From Prevotellaceae bacterium (lineage in GTDB: Bacteria > Bacteroidota > Bacteroidia > Bacteroidales > UBA932), in contig JAITOP010000175.1 of assembly GCA_031289895.1 (NCBI GenBank), forward strand, positions 1 to 6,348: DNA of 6,348 bases, written 5' to 3'. Shown one piece after another: positions 1 through 5,542 of this stretch (positions are counted from its first letter, which is position 1; every line of letters starts with the position of its first letter). A program made the translations under genes and the position numbers. The notes beneath the pieces were generated by a model that saw only the letters and a program-made list of their open reading frames with translations, did not search any database and was not told the DNA's origin.

Positions 1-378
1 ACCAACGACCAAATACCAACGACCAAATACCAACGACTAAATACCAACGACCAAATACCAACGACCAAATACCAACGACCAAATACCAACGACCAAATAC
101 CAACGACCAAATACTAACGACCAAATACCAACGACCAAATACTAACGACTAAATACCAACGACTAAATACCAACGACTAAATACCAACGACTAAATACCA
201 ACGACCAAATACCAACGACTAAATACCAACGACTAAATACCAACGACTAAATACCAACGACTAAATACCAACGACTAAACACCAACGACTAAATACCAAC
301 GACTAAATACCAACGACTAAATACCAACGACTAAATACCAACGACCAACGACTAACGACCAAATACCAACGACCAATT
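1..378. repeat. Tandem array of 14-bp units built from two 7-bp words
   Basis: Twenty-seven units of 14 bp follow one another in perfect register, and the array is cut by the left edge, so its full length is unknown. The usual unit is ACCAACGACCAAAT or ACCAACGACTAAAT. Each is two related heptamers (ACCAACG plus ACCAAAT or ACTAAAT), so the basic period is 7 bp. C-type units dominate positions 1-140 and T-type units dominate 141-336. Unit 20 has a single change (AAAC, 267-280). Units 25-26 (337-364) have a different heptamer order, and the last unit (365-378) decays into flanking DNA. The stretch is non-coding: T-type units carry TAA on the + strand and TAG on the - strand, and because 14 is not a multiple of 3, runs of T units close every frame. 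There are no unique spacers, so it is not a CRISPR array. Function is unknown. Confidence 0.97.
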
Positions 379-429
379 TTACCGTTTTATAATTTTTTGC
401 TATTTTTACAAAATATTTTATTGTACATA
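379..429 (+). promoter_or_regulatory. A/T-rich leader of dprA with a weak promoter-like site
   Basis: This short spacer lies between the repeat array and the dprA start. The octamer TATTTTTA at 401-408 matches seven of eight positions of the Bacteroidota -7 element TAnnTTTG. An upstream -33 element would fall near 378-384, where no clear TTG is present. There is no Shine-Dalgarno site before the ATG at 430. The sequence is so T-rich that this match could be chance. The dprA promoter may instead lie upstream of the array. Confidence 0.25.
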
Positions 430-1542
430 ATGCTTTCAGAATTATTGAAATATTACATCGCTATTGAGCATATACCGAACGTGGGCAGCGTTACGGCAAA
501 AAAACTTATTGCTTTTTTCGGCGGTATTGAGGCTGTTTTTTTCGAAAAAAAAGCGGTGATGAGTAAAATTTTGGGAATAGGAGATGTGCTGGTTAATTCT
601 ATTTTGTCAAATCGCGATGAGTCGTTGAAAATTGCAGAAAAAGAAATAATTTTCATAGAAAAAAATAAAATAAAAACCTTTGTTTATACCGAAAAAGAAT
701 ATCCTAAACGGTTGCAATTGTGCGATGACAGTCCTGTTGTGTTTTTTTCGAAAGGAGATGTTGATTTTAATTCGGCTAAAATTTTGAGCATTGTAGGCAC
801 TCGCAAATCTACCGATTACGGAACAGCAGTGTGCGAAAAACTTATTGCCGATTTGGCTGTAACGCACAAACCTGTTATTGTCAGCGGGCTTGCTTACGGA
901 ATAGATGTGTGCGCACATAAATCGGCTTTGCAAAACGGATTGAAAACCGTAGCCGTAATGGGAACGGGGCTTAACATGATTTATCCTGCACAGCACAGAA
1001 ATATCGCAAGCCAAATAATACAACAAGGCGCGTTGATTACCGACTTTACTTCGCAAGCAAAATTCGACAGAACAAACTTTTTGAGTAGAAACAGAATCAT
1101 TGCCGGACTTGCCGATGCAACAATTGTTGTTGAGTCGGGCAAAAAAGGCGGAGCGCTTGTTACAGCCGACATTGCAACATCATACAACCGCGATGTTTTG
1201 GCATTTCCGGCTCGCGTGGGCGACGAATATTCCGCCGGTTGCAATTGGCTGATAAAAACCAACAAAGCCGCTTTGATTGAAGAGATGAAAGATATTGAAT
1301 ATGTTTTAGGATGGATGTCAAAACTCGATAAACCTAAGCAACTGCCACTGTTTGACACGCTTAGCGAAAAAGAAATGATAATAATAAATCATCTGAAAAA
1401 AACAGATACGGATACTATTGATAATATTTCGCACGAAACAAAAGTACCTATGTCGCAACTGTCGGCAATGCTTCTCACGCTTGAGTTTGGCGGATATATA
1501 AAAAGTCTTCCGGGCAAATCATATACATTGAAAAAAATATAA
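430..1542 (+). CDS. dprA: DNA processing protein DprA (Smf family)
   Basis: DprA binds incoming single-stranded DNA in the cytoplasm during natural transformation and helps load RecA; many non-competent bacteria also keep it. Numbered from the ATG at 430 (370 aa), residues 12-31 form a helix-hairpin-helix-like segment (IPNVGSVTAKKLIAFFG). Residues about 115-290 are the Rossmann-like DprA core, with GTRKSTDYG (123-131), SGLAYGID (152-159), SRNRIIAG (219-226) and GGALVTADIA (240-249). Residues about 309-370 fit the C-terminal winged helix. The usual FPxRNRI motif reads FLSRNRI here, a mild deviation. A TTG at 397 is in frame but would add a hydrophobic 11-residue tail. The ATG gives the family-typical beginning MLSELLKYYIAIEHIP, so I prefer it. 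The gene starts 52 bp after a large tandem array and is followed after 24 bp by tatD, probably in one transcript. Confidence 0.95.
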   Translation: MLSELLKYYIAIEHIPNVGSVTAKKLIAFFGGIEAVFFEKKAVMSKILGIGDVLVNSILSNRDESLKIAEKEIIFIEKNKIKTFVYTEKEYPKRLQLCDDSPVVFFSKGDVDFNSAKILSIVGTRKSTDYGTAVCEKLIADLAVTHKPVIVSGLAYGIDVCAHKSALQNGLKTVAVMGTGLNMIYPAQHRNIASQIIQQGALITDFTSQAKFDRTNFLSRNRIIAGLADATIVVESGKKGGALVTADIATSYNRDVLAFPARVGDEYSAGCNWLIKTNKAALIEEMKDIEYVLGWMSKLDKPKQLPLFDTLSEKEMIIINHLKKTDTDTIDNISHETKVPMSQLSAMLLTLEFGGYIKSLPGKSYTLKKI

Positions 1543-1566
1543 AACGCAGAAAAATATTTAGCGAAA

Positions 1567-2340
1567 ATGACAGATACACATACACATTTATATTTAGAAG
1601 AATTTGATAACGATTTTGACGAAACCATTGCCAGAGCCGAAAGCGCGGGTGTCGATACATTTATTTTTCCGGCGATAGAACAATCGTCATTTGAAAAAAT
1701 GATGTCGGCACAATTGCGTTATCCGCAAAAAATATTTTCGGCAATAGGTCTGCATCCCACGTCTGTTAACGAAAAAACATATAAGCAGGAACTTGATTTT
1801 GTTGAAAAAACTATCAAAAATTTTTCGTTTGTCGCTATTGGCGAAATAGGAATTGATTGTTACTGGACAACAGAAAATATTGTTTGGCAACGATTGGTTT
1901 TTGAGCGTCAGCTTGAAATTGCCGCCGAATATAATTTGCCTGTAATTATTCATGCACGAAATTCGTTCGACGAAATTTTTGCAATTCTCGACAAGCGCAA
2001 CGATTTAAATACACGTGGAATTTTTCATGCGTTTTCGGGAACTGTAGCCGATTATGAAAAAATAAAATCATATAAAAATTTTTATTTCGGATTGGGCGGA
2101 ATTGTAACATTTAAAAATTCGGGCATCGCCGATATTGTTGAAAAAATGACGATGGACGAAATTGTTGTAGAAACAGATTCGCCTTACCTTACTCCCACGC
2201 CGTTTAGAGGCAAACGCAACGAAAGCGCAAACATCATTTTAATAGCAAAAAAAATCGCAGAAATAAAAAAAATAAACATCGAAACAATTGCAGAAAAAAC
2301 AACGAAAAATGCTGAGAAAATATTTTCTTTAAAACGTTAA
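1567..2340 (+). CDS. tatD: TatD family metal-dependent hydrolase / DNase
   Basis: This is a cytoplasmic TIM-barrel metallohydrolase of the amidohydrolase superfamily. Family members such as E. coli TatD are metal-dependent 3'-5' exonucleases acting on single-stranded DNA or RNA; exact substrates of most homologues are unknown. At 257 aa it has the normal family length and all expected metal ligands: H5 and H7 in DTHTHL, E93 in GEIGID, H129 in PVIIHAR, H154 in IFHAFSG and D204 in ETDSPYLTP. GLHP (61-64) and the RGKRNE segment (214-219) are also typical. Sequence alone does not separate TatD from its paralogues YcfH and YjjV, so the symbol is a family-level name. It begins 24 bp after dprA with no terminator between them, which suggests co-transcription. 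There is no Shine-Dalgarno site; the start is preceded by an A-rich leader. Confidence 0.93.
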   Translation: MTDTHTHLYLEEFDNDFDETIARAESAGVDTFIFPAIEQSSFEKMMSAQLRYPQKIFSAIGLHPTSVNEKTYKQELDFVEKTIKNFSFVAIGEIGIDCYWTTENIVWQRLVFERQLEIAAEYNLPVIIHARNSFDEIFAILDKRNDLNTRGIFHAFSGTVADYEKIKSYKNFYFGLGGIVTFKNSGIADIVEKMTMDEIVVETDSPYLTPTPFRGKRNESANIILIAKKIAEIKKINIETIAEKTTKNAEKIFSLKR

Positions 2341-2354
2341 AACTATTGTTTTTT
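2339..2354 (+). terminator. Weak terminator-like hairpin after tatD
   Basis: AAAAC (2339-2343) can pair with GTTTT (2348-2352) across the loop TATT, followed by further Ts to 2354. The stem is only five base pairs, with a single G-C pair, so it would be a feeble intrinsic terminator. Its place directly after the tatD stop codon is the main support. Confidence 0.3.
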
Positions 2355-2373
2355 GTTGATTTGAAAAAGCACA

Positions 2374-2406
2374 CAGATAACGCAGATGAAACAGATTTAC
2401 GCAGAT
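2374..2406. repeat. Spaced CAGAT repeats
   Basis: Four copies of CAGAT begin at 2374, 2383, 2392 and 2402, spaced 9, 9 and 10 bp apart, giving a short degenerate 9-bp tandem repeat. It resembles the cacagat-type intergenic repeats that I recall from many A/T-rich genomes; this similarity is from memory, not a search. No function is visible. Confidence 0.7.
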
Positions 2407-2430
2407 TTTTTTTGATTTTAAAATCTTTAT

Positions 2431-2480
2431 AAACTTTCTAACTTTACAAACTTTCAAACTTTACAAACTTTCAAACTTTT
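2431..2480. repeat. ACTTT-based tandem repeat with a duplicated 17-mer
   Basis: The 17-mer ACTTTACAAACTTTCAA occurs twice back to back (2441-2457 and 2458-2474). A degenerate partial copy precedes it (AACTTTCTA, 2432-2440) and another begins after it (ACTTTT, 2475-2480). Each 17-mer is itself two related 8-9-bp words (ACTTTACAA and ACTTTCAA). It lies just upstream of the probable ansA promoter and does not extend into a gene. Confidence 0.85.
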
Positions 2481-2483
2481 TAT

Positions 2484-2516
2484 TTTTTTCTAAATCATAA
2501 TTTATTTATACCTTCG
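2484..2516 (+). promoter_or_regulatory. Probable promoter of ansA
   Basis: TACCTTCG at 2509-2516 matches seven of eight positions of the Bacteroidota -7 element TAnnTTTG and is followed by CGC, resembling the frequent form TAnnTTTGC. The -33 position, about 19-20 bp upstream, is a T-run ending in TTC (2484-2490), a weak match to TTG. A transcript would start near 2522, giving a leader of roughly 20 nt rich in A before the ATG at 2541. The sequence was matched by eye only. Confidence 0.5.
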
Positions 2517-2540
2517 CGCACAAAATTGGCATAACAAAAC

Positions 2541-3563
2541 ATGGAAACCTCAGTACTCGTAATATATACAGGCGGAACAATAGGAATGAAACGAAACGCA
2601 AAAACAGGCGCTCTTATTCCGTTTGATTTTAGCGAAATAGAGCGAGAAGTTCCCGAATTAAAAAAATTCAAATATAAATTAGATACACATTCGTTTAAAA
2701 ATCCTATTGATTCTTCGGATGTGCAGCCCGAGTTTTGGGCAAACATCGCAACAGTTATAAAAAATAATTATGATTTATATGGCGGATTTGTAATTCTTCA
2801 CGGAACGGATACAATGTCATATTCGGCGGCGGCATTAAGTTTTATGCTTGAAAATTTAAACAAGCCCGTGATTTTTACAGGCAGCCAATTGCCAATAGAT
2901 TCGTTGCGCACAGACGGAAAAGAAAATATTTTATCGGCGATAGAAATTGCAGCATCGCAACAAAGCGGAAAGCCGATAGTTCCCGAAGTTTGCATATTTT
3001 TTGAAGATAAATTATTTCGCGGCAACCGCACAACAAAACACAGTGCCGAAAATTTTAATGCATTTCGCTCGTACAATTATCCTGCGTTGGCAGAATCGGG
3101 CGTAGAAATTAAATATAATTTGCCTGCAATTGCAAAGCCAAAATCGAACAAAGTGTTAAAAATTTACACACAAATGGACACGTCTGTTATAGGTTTAAAA
3201 ATTTTTCCCGGCATAAATTGCGATTTCATTGATAACATATTAAATATAAATGGATTAAAAGGAATTGTAATTGAAACATTTGGTTCGGGAAATACGCCAA
3301 CATCCGAAAAATTTTTAATGAAATTTAAATCGGCAATCGACAAAGGTTTGATAGTGCTAAACATTAGTCAATGTCAAGTGGGCAGCGTAGAAATGGAACG
3401 TTACGAAACAGGAATTTTGTTTAAAAATACAGGTGTTATTTGTGGAAAAAATATGACGTTTGAAGCAGCAATAACAAAAATGGAGTTCTTATTGGCTAAT
3501 AATAAGACAATTAGCCAAATTAAGGAGAATTTACAAAAATCGTTACGCGGAGAAATTTCTTAA
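2541..3563 (+). CDS. ansA: Type I (cytoplasmic) L-asparaginase
   Basis: The enzyme hydrolyses L-asparagine to L-aspartate and ammonia. Its 340 aa agree closely with E. coli AnsA (338 aa), and there is no signal peptide, which fits the cytoplasmic type I enzyme rather than the periplasmic type II. Two catalytic triads of the family are visible: T13 in YTGGTIGM (9-16), and T89-D90 in HGTDTM (87-92) with K166 in GNRTTKHSAE (161-170). The substrate-binding pair S59-D60 lies in DSSDVQPEFW. TGSQLPI (113-119) and ETFGSGNTP (245-253) are further family motifs. C278 in SQCQVGSV corresponds to the cysteine region that shapes the allosteric site of E. coli AnsA; whether this protein is allosteric is not shown. 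It has its own probable promoter and is separated from exbB by a 151-bp leader, so it may be transcribed alone. Confidence 0.95.
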   Translation: METSVLVIYTGGTIGMKRNAKTGALIPFDFSEIEREVPELKKFKYKLDTHSFKNPIDSSDVQPEFWANIATVIKNNYDLYGGFVILHGTDTMSYSAAALSFMLENLNKPVIFTGSQLPIDSLRTDGKENILSAIEIAASQQSGKPIVPEVCIFFEDKLFRGNRTTKHSAENFNAFRSYNYPALAESGVEIKYNLPAIAKPKSNKVLKIYTQMDTSVIGLKIFPGINCDFIDNILNINGLKGIVIETFGSGNTPTSEKFLMKFKSAIDKGLIVLNISQCQVGSVEMERYETGILFKNTGVICGKNMTFEAAITKMEFLLANNKTISQIKENLQKSLRGEIS

Positions 3564-3566
3564 TAT

Positions 3567-3600
3567 TTTGCTGTTATAACAAATTTTTTTTGTAATTTAG
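3567..3600 (+). promoter_or_regulatory. Possible promoter of the exbB operon
   Basis: TAATTTAG at 3593-3600 matches seven of eight positions of the Bacteroidota -7 element TAnnTTTG. TTTG at 3567-3570 could be the -33 element, although the 22-bp gap is a little long. A perfect 10-bp palindrome, TGTTATAACA (3572-3581), lies between the two boxes, where an operator could sit. Transcription would start near 3607 and leave a leader of about 108 nt. The match is by eye in A/T-rich DNA and may be chance. Confidence 0.4.
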
Positions 3601-3714
3601 TGCTTTCAAACTGATAAAAAATTGATAAAAAATAAATAATAAAAAAGTAAAAAAAATAATATTGAACTTAATAAAAAACAAACAAATTAAAAAAAAATTA
3701 AATTTTAAAATGTC
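3601..3714 (+). other. A-rich 5' leader of exbB with an 11-bp direct repeat
   Basis: The stretch before exbB is almost entirely A and T, with many A-runs, and contains TGATAAAAAAT twice in tandem (3612-3622 and 3623-3633). No Shine-Dalgarno site and no stable hairpin is seen. A-rich unstructured leaders commonly support translation in Bacteroidota. An ATG at 3710 opens a two-codon frame (ATGTCATGA) that overlaps the exbB start codon at 3715. Confidence 0.5.
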
Positions 3715-4437
3715 ATGAAAAAACTATTTATGTTTTTAGCAGCAATGGGCGCAACCATTACTGCAAATTTAGCAATCGCACAAGACGCAGTAGAAGAAAC
3801 TGCTGTTCCTTTGCATCAAGTATTAAAGAAAAACTTCATTGACGGCGGTCCGTTGTTTATGACGCCGATTATTCTGTGTCTTATTCTTGGTTTAGCATTT
3901 GTAATAGAGAGAATTATCTATCTAAATCTTGCCGATAAAAACACGAAAAAACTTGTTGATGATGTAGAAAACGCACTTACAAGCGGTGGCGTAGAGGCTG
4001 CAAAAGACCTTTGCCGCAATACCAGCGGTCCGGTAGCAAGTATTTTTTATCAAGGACTCGACCGCGCAAGCGAAGGTGTTGAGATGGTAGAAAAAGCAGT
4101 TGTTAACTACGGTGGAGTGCAAATGGGTAAATTAGAAAGCAATCTTTCGTGGATTGCATTGTTTATCGCTATTGCTCCGTCGTTAGGATTCTTAGGAACA
4201 GTTATCGGTATGGTACAAGCGTTCAATGCTATTGAAGGCGCAGGACAAATTTCTCCAACGGTTGTTGCCGGCGGTATGAAAGTTGCTCTTATCACCACAG
4301 TTGCCGGTCTTATTGTTGCTATCATACTTCAACTTTTCTACAATTACATTCTTGCAAAAATTGATACCATCGTTAACAAAATGGAAGATGCATCAATTAC
4401 TCTTGTAGATTTGGTTATAAAATACAAAAACAAATAA
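3715..4437 (+). CDS. exbB: MotA/TolQ/ExbB family proton channel protein (ExbB)
   Basis: ExbB is the scaffold of the inner-membrane Ton motor, which with ExbD uses the proton gradient to energise TonB and TonB-dependent outer-membrane transporters. The 240-aa protein starts with a signal-peptide-like segment (1-22, ending AIA before QDA), then a short acidic stretch and an amphipathic region. Transmembrane helices are seen at about 46-68, 145-168 and 186-210, the usual three. The family core APSLGFLGTVIGMVQAF (154-170) is in helix 2; T162, and T194 or T195 in helix 3 (MKVALITTVAGL), occupy the positions of the pore-lining threonines of E. coli ExbB. The gene is the first of a tight four-gene operon, 4 bp before the next gene. 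TolQ is an alternative name at family level, but no other tol or pal gene is present. Confidence 0.9.
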   Translation: MKKLFMFLAAMGATITANLAIAQDAVEETAVPLHQVLKKNFIDGGPLFMTPIILCLILGLAFVIERIIYLNLADKNTKKLVDDVENALTSGGVEAAKDLCRNTSGPVASIFYQGLDRASEGVEMVEKAVVNYGGVQMGKLESNLSWIALFIAIAPSLGFLGTVIGMVQAFNAIEGAGQISPTVVAGGMKVALITTVAGLIVAIILQLFYNYILAKIDTIVNKMEDASITLVDLVIKYKNK

Positions 4438-4441
4438 AATC

Positions 4442-4900
4442 ATGTCAAGAAAAACATTAAATATAGTAACCATAGTTCTTTTTGTTGTTTCTATTATAGT
4501 GGGAGTATTTACATTTGCTAATACCACTGCCATAACAAGCGGTGAATCGAAATTTGTAGATCCATTATTCTGGTGGACAGTTTTATTGTTGCTTGTTACT
4601 GTGGTTTTGGCATTAGTAATGCCACTTCCTTCAATACTCAATAATCCGAAAATGATAAAACGGACATTATTTGTTATTGTTGGAATTATTGTTGCTTTTG
4701 GCATTGTTTATGTTCTGTCAAAAGGCAAACCCGATGAAAATACAGAAGAAGTAATGAGGGCTATGAATCCGATACAAAAAGAAGGATACGTAGGAAGTTC
4801 TGTTATAGCAAGTATGAACATAATTGCAGTTGAAATAGCCTTATTGTTGGCATTTGTAGCTGTTGTGTGGTCAGCACTTAAAGGAGTAGTAAAAAAATAA
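4442..4900 (+). CDS. Four-helix membrane protein of unknown function in the Exb operon
   Basis: I do not recognise a named family for this 152-aa protein. It is strongly hydrophobic, with four probable membrane helices at about 7-26, 43-61, 73-93 and 119-145. The second loop is basic (NNPKMIKR, 67-74), suggesting a cytoplasmic side, with both ends also inside. A charged linker (94-117) joins helices 3 and 4, and helix 4 carries a buried acidic residue, E131. It has no signal peptide other than helix 1 and no cysteine. It starts 4 bp after exbB and ends 19 bp before exbD1, so it is almost certainly co-expressed with the motor. I recall similar unnamed proteins between exbB and exbD in other Bacteroidota, which would point to an accessory subunit; this is from memory. 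There is no Shine-Dalgarno site. Confidence 0.85.
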   Translation: MSRKTLNIVTIVLFVVSIIVGVFTFANTTAITSGESKFVDPLFWWTVLLLLVTVVLALVMPLPSILNNPKMIKRTLFVIVGIIVAFGIVYVLSKGKPDENTEEVMRAMNPIQKEGYVGSSVIASMNIIAVEIALLLAFVAVVWSALKGVVKK

Positions 4901-4919
4901 TTTTGTAAAGAAAAAAACT

Positions 4920-5531
4920 ATGGCAAAAAGGAAGAAAGGAATGCCCGAATTAAACGGTGCCGGTATGTCAGACATATCGTTTCTTTTGCTTTGCTTCTTT
5001 TTGATGACATCCAGTATGGATGAGAGTATGGGTATAAATCGTATTTTACCGCAAATACCAGATGAGAATTTGCCTCCACCAGAAAATAAGGTTAAACCTC
5101 ACAATGTACTATCGGTACTTGTTGATGGTCAGGACAGACTCTCTGTAAACTCAAGAATAGTGGATATTAAGGATTTAAAAGCTGTGGCGAAGGAATTTAT
5201 TGCTAACCCTGCAAATGACCCTACAAAATCAAGCAAAAAAGAAGTAACAGAAGATATACCGAATATACCGGGTATAGTAAAACCCGTTATGGCAACCGAG
5301 GCAGTTATTTCGTTACAAAATGCACGCAGTACAAGTTTCGATGTTTATTTAAGAGTGCAAAACGAACTTACAGCGGCATACAGCGAATTGCGTGATGAAG
5401 CATCTAAAGAAAGATTCGGCAGAAAATTTTCCGAATTAAACGAGGTACAGCGCGATTTTATTGGGAAGAAAATTTATGCTCAAAGAATATCGGAATCACC
5501 GCCGAAAGATACACGTAAAAGAAGAAATTAG
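4920..5531 (+). CDS. exbD: ExbD/TolR family protein, long form (first copy)
   Basis: ExbD couples proton flow through the ExbB channel to TonB. This copy has 203 aa, clearly longer than the usual 130-160. A short basic cytoplasmic tail (MAKRKKG) precedes one membrane helix at about 17-33 that contains the key acidic residue D18 in the MSDISFLLLCFF segment. The rest should be periplasmic: a proline-rich linker (43-60), the beginning of the ExbD domain (HNVLSVLVDG, 61-70, through about residue 95), a charged insertion around 96-125, then the second half (ATEAVISLQNARSTSFDVYLRVQNEL, with the core at 125-157) and a charged tail ending in KDTRKRRN. The insertion and tail are unusual for the family. 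It sits 19 bp after the unknown membrane protein. Its TAG stop overlaps the Shine-Dalgarno site of the next gene. Start ATG 4920 is preceded by an A-rich leader. Confidence 0.88.
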   Translation: MAKRKKGMPELNGAGMSDISFLLLCFFLMTSSMDESMGINRILPQIPDENLPPPENKVKPHNVLSVLVDGQDRLSVNSRIVDIKDLKAVAKEFIANPANDPTKSSKKEVTEDIPNIPGIVKPVMATEAVISLQNARSTSFDVYLRVQNELTAAYSELRDEASKERFGRKFSELNEVQRDFIGKKIYAQRISESPPKDTRKRRN

Positions 5532-5535
5532 GAGG
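5530..5535 (+). promoter_or_regulatory. Perfect Shine-Dalgarno site of exbD2
   Basis: AGGAGG lies 7 bp before the ATG at 5543, and its first two bases belong to the TAG stop codon of exbD1. It is a full match to the anti-Shine-Dalgarno sequence, whereas none of the other six starts in the window has one. The position suggests that ribosomes ending exbD1 could restart on exbD2, or that exbD2 is translated more strongly than its neighbours. Confidence 0.8.
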
Positions 5536-5542
5536 AAGGACA

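Noticed and set aside
1..140. Repeat array as part of a repeat-containing protein
   Set aside because: T-type units put stop codons on both strands, and runs of them close all frames, so no open frame crosses the array.
1..378. CRISPR array
   Set aside because: The units are contiguous 14-bp repeats with no unique spacers, and no cas gene is present.
397..429. TTG start extending DprA by 11 residues
   Set aside because: It adds a hydrophobic tail unlike the family; the ATG at 430 gives the expected N-terminus.
607..1358. Long antisense frames inside dprA
   Set aside because: They lie opposite a clear, motif-bearing gene and their translations show no recognisable domain.
1687..1953. Antisense frame inside tatD
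   Set aside because: It overlaps the conserved metal-site region of TatD and has no domain of its own.
3571..3590. Intrinsic terminator after ansA (TGTTATAACA followed by a T-run)
   Set aside because: The palindrome leaves no room for a loop beyond a 3-bp stem, so a stable hairpin is not expected.
4393..4704. Antisense frame across the exbB end and the unknown membrane gene
   Set aside because: The + strand frame gives four clean membrane helices and operon spacing, while the antisense protein is low-complexity, rich in T, N and I.
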